Shown piece by piece: positions 1 to 8,786 of a stretch of DNA of 64,000 nucleotides. Source of the DNA: Sphingomonas sp. SUN019 (GTDB lineage: Bacteria; Pseudomonadota; Alphaproteobacteria; Sphingomonadales; Sphingomonadaceae); the NCBI RefSeq assembly GCF_024758705.1, contig NZ_CP096971.1, positions 1-64,000 on the forward strand. The letters run 5' to 3'. Under the pieces are notes generated by a model. That model did not search any database. It was not told the origin of the DNA and saw only the letters and a program-made list of their open reading frames with translations. Position 1 is the stretch's first letter. Each line of letters begins with the position of its first letter. The position numbers and the translations under genes are program-made.

Positions 1-93
1 GCCCGTGGAAAGCCGCCGAACGGCGTCGCTTGCTTGCGCGTAGCTTCAGCTACGCGACGGCGCTGCGCTCCTTGTCGGCGGCTTTCCACGGGC
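1..93. repeat. Nested palindromic element
   Basis: A perfect 19-bp inverted repeat pairs bases 1-19 with 75-93. Inside it is a second perfect 9-bp hairpin (37-45 with 48-56) around a 2-base loop. It lies downstream of the minus-strand gene ending at 127, so it could act as a terminator for that gene or for a gene left of the window. There is no T-run. The left arm begins at base 1, so the repeat may extend beyond the window. Confidence 0.7.
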
Positions 94-126
94 GATCACG
101 ATCCGCGTTCCAATTGAGTTCAGACC

Positions 127-1245
127 CTAATTCATCATCTCGGTCGCGCGGCGGACGACGATGCCGAACGGGACGATCGGATCCAGCCTTGTCCGTGGTC
201 CGTCATCGTGATGATCGTGCCGCAACTGCGCGACGATATGCCCGTCCGCGACCAGACCCAGCGCGAGCCGGTTGAGCGCGTTCGAATCGAACACGTCGTC
301 GCGGATGTCGTTTCCCGCCGCAAAGATGTGGATCGCGAGCCCGCCGGGACGCAGGCGATCGAGCAGGTCGCCGACGGTCGTTTCGGCGCGAACCGGTCCC
401 AGCCCCTCCATCACGCCACCGCGGGTCCACAGGAAATCGAAGCCGACGCCGTCCGGGCGGTCGGCGATGGTCCGGTCGATCGCAGCGGAAATCTCTTCAT
501 CCGGACGCAGCGTGACGTTCATCGTCGTACAGCCGACGGTTTCGGCGATCGCCGCGACGGGATCGGCGTCGCGCGCGAAGCCCAGGCCGCGAGCGCCTTT
601 CTCCAGCCGTCCGTACGCCTCAAGCGTGCGCAGTATATATGCCGCCTCCCACCGTGACTCAGGCGTATCGTCGGCGGGAAGCCAGGTCGCCCAGTGGGTG
701 AAGTCGCCTTCGGTCAGCTGCGCGTGGGAGAATCCCTGCGACACGGGCGCGCGCAGGCTGGGTCGCTCGGTCGAGGCGAGCGCGGTGGAAAGCCGCGCCT
801 TGAGACGCCCGAACTGGCTGCGATGGCGGGCGAGATCGTCGGTCGCACTGCGCGGGCCGATCCCGATCGTGACGCCGTGCGCGCGCGCGCGGCAATCGCC
901 GAACGACTGGCCGATCACGGCATATTCAGCGCCGGGAATCGCCTCGAAGGCGATCCGGACCGGGCGGTTGGTGCGGGCAAGCGTGCTGAGCAGCGCGCCT
1001 GCCTTTCCCGCCTGCGTGACCTGTGGCGTGTGTTCCGCATGAAGCTGGAACACGCTGACCTCGATCAGGCCGGCGGACGCGGCCAGCCCCTCGAACGCGA
1101 CCGTCGCGATCGCCGGGCCGGGTTCGACCGCGGTGTAGGACGAATGAAGGATGTAGCTGAGGTCGCTGGGTTCATCCTCTCCGCCAAGGCCGGTGATGCG
1201 GCTGCGGAAGGTCGGCCAGTAACCGAACGGATCGAGCGATTTCAT
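127..1245 (-). CDS. Methyltransferase-like glycan-locus protein
   Basis: A protein of about 372 aa. The first half (to about residue 130) looks like a beta-rich domain. The second half resembles a degenerate class I SAM-dependent methyltransferase: a GLGFARDADPVAA segment stands where the SAM-binding loop is expected, followed by FDFLWTRGGVMEGLGP and LRPGGLAIHIF, typical of the strand 4-5 region. The classical GxGxG loop is not intact, so activity is uncertain. I chose the ATG at 1245; an in-frame GTG at 1323 would add 26 residues but has no visible ribosome binding site. The gene is divergent from the GT2 gene at 1393 and sits at the edge of the glycan cluster, so a role in sugar or glycan modification is inferred from context. 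Confidence 0.6.
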   Translation of the reverse strand: MKSLDPFGYWPTFRSRITGLGGEDEPSDLSYILHSSYTAVEPGPAIATVAFEGLAASAGLIEVSVFQLHAEHTPQVTQAGKAGALLSTLARTNRPVRIAFEAIPGAEYAVIGQSFGDCRARAHGVTIGIGPRSATDDLARHRSQFGRLKARLSTALASTERPSLRAPVSQGFSHAQLTEGDFTHWATWLPADDTPESRWEAAYILRTLEAYGRLEKGARGLGFARDADPVAAIAETVGCTTMNVTLRPDEEISAAIDRTIADRPDGVGFDFLWTRGGVMEGLGPVRAETTVGDLLDRLRPGGLAIHIFAAGNDIRDDVFDSNALNRLALGLVADGHIVAQLRHDHHDDGPRTRLDPIVPFGIVVRRATEMMN

Positions 1246-1392
1246 CGTCACTTGAACCCCATCCCGCGCGTCGATCGATGTTTCATCGCGACCGTCCGTA
1301 ATCGAGCGGTTCGACGGCGTCACCCGCTATCGACGCCGGTTGTCATGGCGCGGCGGGTGCGCCATTCAGTGCGCCATGCGGAGGCGGCGATA

Positions 1393-3390
1393 ATGCGGTG
1401 GGGAAAGCGCCCCGATCGACGGAAGGCGACCGTGGCGCTGCCGCCGCTTGCGCCCCTTCCGCGCGCCGAGGGCCAGCCCCCCGCGGTGCGCCGCGAATTC
1501 CCGACGCCGCCGGAAAAGGACGATGTCGCCCGATTGGCCGAAGACGATGTGCCAGACCTGAGCGGTCGCGAGGTGTGGCCCGCCGCAGATCATCGTTCAT
1601 CGGAAATGTGGAGGCAATTGTCTTCGGCGGCGGCGGTGCTGGCGGAGGGAACGACCCGGTGGCGCGCCGCCGTGATCGGTTCGTCCTATCCGATCGAGGC
1701 ATATGATCGTTTCCGCCGCGATATTCCGATCCGTCCGCCGCCCGGCCCGCTGCCTAAGCTGGCGCTGTCGGTGCTGGTCGATGCAGCGGTGGCCGCACCG
1801 TTCCTGCTAAGGGCGACGCTGCGCAGTCTGCAGGATCAATCGATGCGCGAGTGGCGCGCGATCGTCGTCGGTCCGGCGTCGCTCAGCGATCATCCGGTCG
1901 GGGCCTTCGCGCAGACGGACACGCGGATTGCGTTCGTGGCGGACGGTGCCGCGATCCCGGCCGGCGCAGAGCATGTCGTGGTGCTGACGGCCGGGACCGC
2001 GCTCGATCCCGAGGCGCTGGCGTGGCTTGCGTTCGCGGCCGAGCGGACCGGCGCGGCGGCGGTGTTCGCTGATCACGACGATGGCGTGGTCGATCCGGCG
2101 ATGGGCCTCGTGCGCGCCGACCCCTGGCTGCCGGGGCTGCTGGATGCGGCGACGTTGGCGCAGGGTGCGGCCCCCGCCGTGATGATCGCAGGCGGTGCGG
2201 CGGTGCGACATGCGCTGAAGATCGCGTCGTTCGACGGCGGAGACGGCGTGCGGCGTGCGATCCTGCATAGCGTTCTGTCCGGTGGCGAAGCGGTGCCGCA
2301 TGTCGCGCGGTTGTTGGGGACACGGCTGCATTTACCCGTCGTCGCGCGCGACGGTCGCGACAGCGATGACGATGCGGCGCCGGGCCGGCTGGGTCCGATC
2401 CCGTTCGTCGCGCCAGCGCCGAAGCCCGTTTCGCAGCGCCCCGATCGTATCGCGATCGTGATCCCGACCCGCGACGCCGCCGATCTGCTGGCGCGTGCGA
2501 TCGACAGCCTGAAACGTAATGCGCGCGATCCGAACAGGGTCGAATTCATCGTCGTCGACAATCGCAGCGCGGACGAAGCGACGTGGCGGTTGTTCGATCG
2601 GCTGGCGAGGGACGGCGCGGCGCAGGTCATGCCGTTCGACGCGCCCTTCAATTGGTCGCAAGCGAGCAACATCGGCGCGGCGGCGAGCGATGCGCCCATG
2701 ATCGTGTTTGCGAACAACGACATCGAAATGACCAGCGACGGCTGGGACGACCGGTTGATCGATCAATTGTCCGATCCGTCGGTCGGCGCGGTCGGTGCAC
2801 GGCTGATCTATCCCGGCGGCGCGGTGCAACACGCGGGCGTCGCGTTCGGTTTCGGACCCGGCGGGGCGGAGCACGAGGGCCGCGACCGTGACGCGACCGA
2901 TCCCGGCCCGGACCGGCGTTTCGTCACGACTCACGCGGTGGCGGCGGTGACCGGAGCGTTCCTGGGCGTCCGGCGATCCGACTTCGATGCGATCGACGGG
3001 TTCGACGCAGGGCGGCTGATGATCGGGCACAGCGATGTCGATCTGTGCCTGCGGCTGCGCGAAACCGGTCTGGTCATCCGTTATTGCGCGCAGATCGAGG
3101 CGCTGCATCACGAAGGCGCGACGCGCGGGCGCAACGAGACCCGCGCCGCGATCGCCTGGGACGAAGGCGAACGCCGCGATCTGATCGACCGGTGGGGCGC
3201 GGCGCTGGGCGAAGACCCGTCGATCAACCCGTATTGGACGCGCGGCGGGCAGCCGTTCGACGGGCTTTGCGAACCGGCGATGACCGACGTCGTGCGCCAT
3301 ATCGATTCGACCGCCCGCCCCGATCCGTGGCGGCCGGCGCGGCGTGCGGCGCAGGAGAATGCGGCCTGGCGTCCCGAAATTTTTCACTGA
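1393..3390 (+). CDS. Glycosyltransferase family 2 protein
   Basis: 665 aa. The C-terminal part (about 350-640) is a GT-A glycosyltransferase: IAIVIPTRDAADLL opens the Rossmann-like fold, FIVVDNRSAD follows, FANNDIEM fits the metal/nucleotide-binding position, and a GHSDVDLCLRL helix matches the acceptor-side motif of rhamnosyl-type GT2 enzymes. The N-terminal 350 residues contain a second, degenerate GT2-like half (LSVLVDAAVAAPFLLRATLRS), so the protein is probably a tandem with one dead domain. The start is set by GCGGAGG eight bases before ATG 1393; the open frame reaches further back only as an overlap with the divergent gene. Its GT2 domain is paralogous to the C-terminus of the next gene, sharing a VGARL(I/L)Y followed by an (V/I)QHAGV motif. 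Confidence 0.85.
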   Translation: MRWGKRPDRRKATVALPPLAPLPRAEGQPPAVRREFPTPPEKDDVARLAEDDVPDLSGREVWPAADHRSSEMWRQLSSAAAVLAEGTTRWRAAVIGSSYPIEAYDRFRRDIPIRPPPGPLPKLALSVLVDAAVAAPFLLRATLRSLQDQSMREWRAIVVGPASLSDHPVGAFAQTDTRIAFVADGAAIPAGAEHVVVLTAGTALDPEALAWLAFAAERTGAAAVFADHDDGVVDPAMGLVRADPWLPGLLDAATLAQGAAPAVMIAGGAAVRHALKIASFDGGDGVRRAILHSVLSGGEAVPHVARLLGTRLHLPVVARDGRDSDDDAAPGRLGPIPFVAPAPKPVSQRPDRIAIVIPTRDAADLLARAIDSLKRNARDPNRVEFIVVDNRSADEATWRLFDRLARDGAAQVMPFDAPFNWSQASNIGAAASDAPMIVFANNDIEMTSDGWDDRLIDQLSDPSVGAVGARLIYPGGAVQHAGVAFGFGPGGAEHEGRDRDATDPGPDRRFVTTHAVAAVTGAFLGVRRSDFDAIDGFDAGRLMIGHSDVDLCLRLRETGLVIRYCAQIEALHHEGATRGRNETRAAIAWDEGERRDLIDRWGAALGEDPSINPYWTRGGQPFDGLCEPAMTDVVRHIDSTARPDPWRPARRAAQENAAWRPEIFH

Positions 3391-3405
3391 TCGTGCGATG
3401 CGGAA

Positions 3406-3429
3406 CACTGCGCGCTTAACAGCGCAGTG
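3406..3429. terminator. Intergenic hairpin
   Basis: An 8-bp perfect stem (3406-3413 with 3422-3429) with an 8-base loop, 15 bases after the GT2 stop. No U-tract follows. It covers a possible GTG at 3427, which argues against that codon as the start of the next gene. Confidence 0.45.
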
Positions 3430-3471
3430 GAAAGCCGATACCGGCGGGTCGCGGACAGGGGGAAGGTTTTC

Positions 3472-6400
3472 GTGGGTAACGGATTGATCGGCAAGGCGAT
3501 GACCGCATTCGGCGGGGCTGCGCGCAAACCCGCCGGCGGCAAGCATCGCACCGCGGGCGACGAAGCGCGCGACCGTGGCGACTGGGCGGCGGCGGCCGAT
3601 CATTACCGCGCGTTCCTGACGCTCAATCCCGGCGATTTCGCGATCTGGGTGCAGTTGGGCCATTCGACCAAGGAAGCCGGGCAGCTCGAGGCCGCGGAGC
3701 ATGCCTACAGACGGGCTGCGGCGATCGATCCCGACGACGCCGATCTCGAGCTGAATATCGGCCATCTCATGAAGGCGATGCGCCGCCGCGGGGAGGCGAC
3801 GACCCATTATTCGCGCAGTTACGATCTGAATGGCAATCATGCCGCACGTGTGGAGCTTGAAACCTTGGGAATGTCCGTCGAGCGTCGCGAGCCTGTACCG
3901 CCCGCAAACGACCCGGCGACGCCCGAGGCCCGCTTCGTCGGCACGATCGACGATGTGATCGGTATCGAGGTGACCGGCTGGGCGATGGAGCCCGACCGGG
4001 CGCGACCGGCCGAGGTCGAGGTGGTGACCGATTATGGCCGCGTGATCGGCAGCGCGGTGGCGTCGCGGGTGCGGCCCGATGTGGTGAACGCCGGCTTCGG
4101 GGATGTCCTGTCGGGCTTTACCGTCTTCATCGACGCCGACGAATTCGCCGGCGAGACGCTGGACGTGGAGGTGCGGCTGAAGTCGACCGGCGATCAGCTC
4201 GAAGGCTCGCCGCTCAGCATCACCTTGCCGTCACGCGAAACGAAGGCCGATGGGACGCGCATCGCGGCGGTGCGGTATGCGGTGGCCAAGCCGCTGACCG
4301 AGGTATTGGGCGAGCATGCGATCTTCGTCGCTTACGCGCCGACCGGCATGCTGCAGCCGTATGTCCGCCGCTATCTCGCGATGCTGGCTGATCAGGGGAT
4401 CGCGGTGTCGCTGGTCGTGAACGCGATCCGCCCGGTGTTGCTGGACGATTCGCTGCTCGATATGCTGGCCAGCGCCGTGGTGCGGGAAAACATCGGTTAT
4501 GACTTCGGCGCATGGGCGCAGATGCTGCAGATCGAGCCGCGACTGTACGGCGCCGACGCATTGTACATCATCAACGACAGCGTGTTCGGGCCGCGCGACG
4601 CCGAATCGTTCGGCGCGCTGATCGCGGCGTGCCGCGCCAATCCCGCCGACCTGGTCGGGCCGACCGAGACGCTGGAGCGCGGCTGGCACATCCAGAGCTA
4701 TTTCCTGCGCGCCAGCGGGCGGTTGATCGCGTCATATGGTTTTCAGTTCTTCGTCAACGCGATCCGGGTCATCGCCGACAAGGATCAGATCATCGACGAA
4801 TTCGAGGTTCCGCTGACCGCACGCGTGCGGGAAGCGGGGTTCGAGGCGGACGCGATCTTCAAGGTGGAGGAGGCGCGCAACCCGACGCTGTTCGCCTGGA
4901 AGCAATTGCTGGCGCTCGACTATCCGTTCGTGAAGTTGCTGCTGCTGCGCGGCGGGTTCGCGCATATCGACAGCAAGGGCATCCGCAAGGCGCTGGAGCG
5001 CAAGGGTTTCGATCTCGACCTGCTCGACGCGACCTTGGCGTATGGCACCGACGAAGCGCCGCCGCGCGGTGAATTCCCGTTGCTGGCGAAGCCGAAGCGG
5101 CCGAGCATGAATGCGCTGGTCGTTCCGCCCAAGCCGTACAAGGTCGCGCTCTACGGCCCGTGGAACTACGACAATGGCCTGGGATCGGCGAGCCGCGGGA
5201 TCATCGCGGCGATCCGGCAGACCGGCGTCCGCCTGAATCTGCACCCGATCAAATTGCCGTTCCACATCCACAAGCCGCTCAGTCCGGCGCACGATATCGT
5301 CGATTTCGAAGGCGCGGCCGACATTGCGATCGTCCACCTGAACCCCGACAGCTGGCATCTGCTGACCGACGATCAGCGCCGCGAGATCGCGCGCGCCGGC
5401 AAGCGCATCGGTTACTGGGTGTGGGAGATGGACCATTTGCCGCCGTTGTGGCGGCGCGAATTCTCGTCGGTTGACCGGATCTGGGCGCCGAGCGGCTATT
5501 GCGCCGAATTGTACGAAGCGCAGGACGAGGCCCCGGTCGACGTCGTGCCGCACGCGGTGCCGGTCGAGCAGACCGCGGTGACAGTCGATCGCGCGCGGGT
5601 GCTGCGGACGCTCGGGATCGCGGCGGCGGGGCGGGTCATCCTCTATATCTTCGACGGGTCGAGCTATCTGGTCCGCAAGAATCCAGCCGCGCTGATCCGG
5701 GCGTTCGCAGCGAGCGGGCTGGGCGCGAAGGGCTGGACATTGGTGCTGAAGACCAAGCATCTGATGGATCGCGCGGCGGACGGAAAGGCGCTTGCCGCGC
5801 TCGCCGCGAAGACGCCCGGCGTGGTGGTGCTGGACCGTTCGCTGACCACGGGCGAACTATCCGATCTGCTGGCGGCGGCCGATATCTATGCCTCGCCGCA
5901 TTGTTCGGAAGGGTTCGGGCTGACCGTGGCGGAGGCGATGGCCGCCGGCAAGACCGTGGTCGCGACCGACTTCAGCGGGACGCGCCAGTTCCTCGACGCC
6001 AGTTGCGGCTTCCCCGTCGCGGCCGATTCGTGGACGTTGGAGGAGGATTTCGGCCATTATACCAAGGGCGGAACCTGGGCGAAGATCGACGAGAAAGCGC
6101 TGGCGGCCGGGCTGACGAAGGCGGCGGCGCGAATCGACGCCGGCGACGATTCGATCGGACGCGCGGCGCGGGCGAGGATCGCGAAAACCCTATCCTATGC
6201 GGCCGTCGGCAAGGCGATCGCCGCCAGCTTCGATGCGATCGTCAGTGATGACAAACAGATCCGCCGCACGCCGTCGCGGATCGAGGACAGCGACGGAGCC
6301 GGCATACCGCTCACCAATTTGCGCGGAGGCGAGACGCTGGCGGTGCTGCCGCTGAAGCCGAACAGTTTCCGGCCGATCGCCGGCGACGCGTTGAAGCGGG

Positions 6401-7749
6401 TGCGCGACGACCGTGACCAGTGGTTGATGCTGGCGCCGGAGGATTCGCGCGTCCACCCGCTGACGCCGAGAATCCTGGCGCGCCACGCGGCGGTACGCCC
6501 CGACGTGTCGATCTTCCACGCCGACGACGTCGCGCTCGGCGCGCCCACATTGCTCGAGCAGGTGCGGCTGAAGCCCGAATTCGACCAGACGCTGTTCGCC
6601 GCGCAGGATTATATCGGTGCGCCGCTGTTCATTCGCGGGTCTGCGCTGCACGAGCTTGGCGGGCTGTCGTCCGACGCGGGCGATGCCACGCTATACGATC
6701 TGGTGCTGCGCGCGGTCGAACGCGGGATGTCGATCGGCCGCATTCCCGAAGTATTGCTGATCCAGGCGGAGTTGCGCGTGATCGCGCCTGCGAAAAAGCG
6801 CAAGGAACTGATCGAGCGCTCGCCGCTATACTCCGGCTATTCAGTCGAAGCCGGACACACGGAGGATACGCTGCAACTGGTCGGACGCTTCCCGACCGGC
6901 GAACCGGCGGTGACCCTATGCGTGCCGACGCGACGCAGCCTGATCCCCGATGAAGAGGGCACGTTCATCGAACGGTTCCTGACCAGCGTCGCCGATGTCG
7001 ACTGGCCAGCGGACAAACTGACCGTATTGATCGGCGACGACATCGCGGGCGACCCGGACTGGGCGAAGCGCGACTGGCCGTTCACGCTGCGGCGGATCGA
7101 GACGCTGCGCGCCGAGGGTGAACCTTTCAATTACAGCGCCAAGATGAACCGGTTGTGGCGCGCGGCGGACACCGATGTCGTCGTCCTGATGAACGACGAC
7201 ATCGTCGCGCGCGATGCGTCCTGGTTGCGGGCATTGGTCGGCTTCGCGGTCGACGGCGCGGTCGGCGGGGTCGGCGCACGGCTGTTGTATGACGATGGCA
7301 CGATCCAGCACGCAGGCGTCGTCGGCGGCATCCTTGGGACCAGCGTTCACACCTGGCTGGGGCGGCGTGCGGGCGCGCCGACGTATCAGGACTGGGCGAT
7401 CGTGCAGCGTGAATGGTCGATGGTGACGGGTGCCATCTTTGCGACGCGCAAGAGCGTGATGGAGGCGGTCGGCGGGTTCGACGAAGACTTCAGCCTGGAG
7501 TTCAACGACGTCGATCTGTGCCTGAAAATCCGCCAGGCGGGCTGGCGGATCGTGTACACGCCGTTCGCGGAAATGACGCATTCGGAACGCGCTTCTCGCG
7601 GCGAGACGGTACCGCCGGGCGAACAGACCGCCTTGTTCCTCGGGCGCTGGCAGGGCTGGCTGTCGGAGGATCCGGCGCTGCCGCCGCGCATGCGCCGCGA
7701 CCTGATCGACCTTACGCCGTCGGCGGGACGGGGAGACTGGTTCGCCTGA
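3472..7749 (+). CDS. Giant multidomain glycosyltransferase (TPR-GWA-RgpF-GT4-GT2)
   Basis: 1425 aa. Visible domains in order: TPR repeats (about 20-115); a beta domain with TGWAMEPDRARPAEVEV (about 153-251) related to one in the 13451-15436 protein; an RgpF/rhamnan-synthesis-like domain (about 280-525, with YDFGAWAQ and ALYIINDSVFGP); a GT4 domain (about 556-920, with GPWNYDNGLGSASRG and the EX7E-type SEGFGLTVAEAMAAGK); a degenerate GT2 half (about 960-1120); and a complete GT2 domain (about 1144-1425, with VLMNDDIVARDASWL and EFNDVDLCLKI). Such proteins make rhamnose-rich or mixed O-glycans in the cytoplasm. The start is GTG 3472, preceded by AGGGGGAAGG. An upstream GTG at 3427 lies inside a hairpin and is less likely. 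It follows the GT2 gene in the same direction and is probably cotranscribed. Confidence 0.88.
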   Translation: MGNGLIGKAMTAFGGAARKPAGGKHRTAGDEARDRGDWAAAADHYRAFLTLNPGDFAIWVQLGHSTKEAGQLEAAEHAYRRAAAIDPDDADLELNIGHLMKAMRRRGEATTHYSRSYDLNGNHAARVELETLGMSVERREPVPPANDPATPEARFVGTIDDVIGIEVTGWAMEPDRARPAEVEVVTDYGRVIGSAVASRVRPDVVNAGFGDVLSGFTVFIDADEFAGETLDVEVRLKSTGDQLEGSPLSITLPSRETKADGTRIAAVRYAVAKPLTEVLGEHAIFVAYAPTGMLQPYVRRYLAMLADQGIAVSLVVNAIRPVLLDDSLLDMLASAVVRENIGYDFGAWAQMLQIEPRLYGADALYIINDSVFGPRDAESFGALIAACRANPADLVGPTETLERGWHIQSYFLRASGRLIASYGFQFFVNAIRVIADKDQIIDEFEVPLTARVREAGFEADAIFKVEEARNPTLFAWKQLLALDYPFVKLLLLRGGFAHIDSKGIRKALERKGFDLDLLDATLAYGTDEAPPRGEFPLLAKPKRPSMNALVVPPKPYKVALYGPWNYDNGLGSASRGIIAAIRQTGVRLNLHPIKLPFHIHKPLSPAHDIVDFEGAADIAIVHLNPDSWHLLTDDQRREIARAGKRIGYWVWEMDHLPPLWRREFSSVDRIWAPSGYCAELYEAQDEAPVDVVPHAVPVEQTAVTVDRARVLRTLGIAAAGRVILYIFDGSSYLVRKNPAALIRAFAASGLGAKGWTLVLKTKHLMDRAADGKALAALAAKTPGVVVLDRSLTTGELSDLLAAADIYASPHCSEGFGLTVAEAMAAGKTVVATDFSGTRQFLDASCGFPVAADSWTLEEDFGHYTKGGTWAKIDEKALAAGLTKAAARIDAGDDSIGRAARARIAKTLSYAAVGKAIAASFDAIVSDDKQIRRTPSRIEDSDGAGIPLTNLRGGETLAVLPLKPNSFRPIAGDALKRVRDDRDQWLMLAPEDSRVHPLTPRILARHAAVRPDVSIFHADDVALGAPTLLEQVRLKPEFDQTLFAAQDYIGAPLFIRGSALHELGGLSSDAGDATLYDLVLRAVERGMSIGRIPEVLLIQAELRVIAPAKKRKELIERSPLYSGYSVEAGHTEDTLQLVGRFPTGEPAVTLCVPTRRSLIPDEEGTFIERFLTSVADVDWPADKLTVLIGDDIAGDPDWAKRDWPFTLRRIETLRAEGEPFNYSAKMNRLWRAADTDVVVLMNDDIVARDASWLRALVGFAVDGAVGGVGARLLYDDGTIQHAGVVGGILGTSVHTWLGRRAGAPTYQDWAIVQREWSMVTGAIFATRKSVMEAVGGFDEDFSLEFNDVDLCLKIRQAGWRIVYTPFAEMTHSERASRGETVPPGEQTALFLGRWQGWLSEDPALPPRMRRDLIDLTPSAGRGDWFA

Positions 7750-7761
7750 GCGTCGCGGCGC

Positions 7762-7932
7762 TCAGTCGATCAGCTGGCCGCCGCGATCGTTGCCGACGCG
7801 GTCGATGCGCCGCCGCTTCTGGCGGCGCGGCGACGCGCGTTCCATCAGCACCGCGACGACGACCGCAAGCACGAACAGCGCCAGGAAAAAAATCACCGCG
7901 TCGGATGAGAAGTCCATTTTCGCAAGAAACAT
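7762..7932 (-). CDS. Small single-pass membrane protein
   Basis: 56 aa starting at MFLAKMDFSS. One hydrophobic helix (about residues 12-30, FFLALFVLAVVVAVLM) is followed by a strongly basic tail (RRQKRRRIDR), predicting N-out/C-in topology. Its ATG at 7932 lies two bases after the sulfotransferase stop codon, so the two are probably translationally coupled. No family is recognised. It might anchor or recruit a cytoplasmic glycan enzyme at the inner membrane, but this is only inference. Being small and GC-rich, it could also be a chance frame; the tight spacing and clean membrane segment argue for a real gene. Confidence 0.5.
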   Translation of the reverse strand: MFLAKMDFSSDAVIFFLALFVLAVVVAVLMERASPRRQKRRRIDRVGNDRGGQLID

Positions 7933-7934
7933 AA

Positions 7935-8786
7935 CTAGCCCCTGGTTTCCGTCAGCCAATCGTCATGCGCCGCGACGAGCCGTCGGTGAACAATATCGTA
8001 CAGCAATCGATCCACGGCGTTGTGCTCCAATATCAACCGGCGCAGGTCGGCGTCCTCGTCGACCGCATTGTCCGCCGTGCGTTCGGTCCTGCGACGATGT
8101 TCGATCGGCATCGCGTCCGCGCCGAGCAGGCGGGTCAGGATGTTGAACGACATGGGGTATAGTTCCAGCAAACCGACGAAGGCCAGTCTGGTCGAAACGA
8201 AGGCTTCGATCTCGGCCGCCTCGGTCATCGATCGCGGCAACAGGAACCGCGCCATCTTGTTCCGCGTCTGTTTGGCGACGACATAGTCATCGATCCGCGG
8301 AAAGCGATCGATAAAGGTGCGGTACGTCGGGTGCGCAGGGGTGCGCGCGTAGCGATAGTCCGAAATCACGCGCGCGACGGGATCGCGCAGAAACGTGACG
8401 AAGCGCGCATCGGGCCGCGCGGCGCGGATCGGTGCGGTCTGTTCGTAAGAGAAATGGCCCGAGCATGATCGAGCGTGCGCCAGTTCGCCGCTGTCGATCA
8501 GCGACGCCATCTCCTCCTCGATACTGGTGAATGTGATCGGTTCGCCGGTCGAATAGCGCCGGTGGATGTTGTGATAGGGCGTCCGCAACCGGTTGAATTC
8601 TGCCGAAAGCGACGTGCCGGCGGTCTTTGGGATATGGATGAAGACGCACAGGTCGTCGCCGAAGCGTTCGTCGCGCACGAACTGCTGCAGACCCTTCGTC
8701 GCGAGATCGCCGAACGCCAAACGATAGTCCTCCGCCCCGCCGGCCGGGACCGGAGAGCGGATCGCATCAAAGCCGGTCCGGTTCAA
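7935..8786 (-). CDS. Sulfotransferase family protein
   Basis: About 283 aa. The N-terminal FIHIPKTAGTSL is the 5'-phosphosulfate-binding loop of PAPS-dependent sulfotransferases, and VTFLRDPVARVISDYRYA supplies the Arg and Ser that bind the 3'-phosphate. The enzyme would transfer sulfate from PAPS to a hydroxyl, probably on the polysaccharide made by this cluster. The frame is open to 8867, but that start would overlap the upstream gene by 101 bases; TTG 8786 gives a 20-base overlap and is my choice, with low certainty. It lies downstream of the beta-helix gene and just before the small membrane protein. The substrate cannot be read from sequence. Confidence 0.8.
   Translation of the reverse strand: MNRTGFDAIRSPVPAGGAEDYRLAFGDLATKGLQQFVRDERFGDDLCVFIHIPKTAGTSLSAEFNRLRTPYHNIHRRYSTGEPITFTSIEEEMASLIDSGELAHARSCSGHFSYEQTAPIRAARPDARFVTFLRDPVARVISDYRYARTPAHPTYRTFIDRFPRIDDYVVAKQTRNKMARFLLPRSMTEAAEIEAFVSTRLAFVGLLELYPMSFNILTRLLGADAMPIEHRRRTERTADNAVDEDADLRRLILEHNAVDRLLYDIVHRRLVAAHDDWLTETRG

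Noticed and set aside
2332..3840. Minus-strand open frame of 502 codons across the GT2 and multidomain genes
   Set aside because: It lies antisense to two strongly supported glycosyltransferase frames and shows no family motifs.
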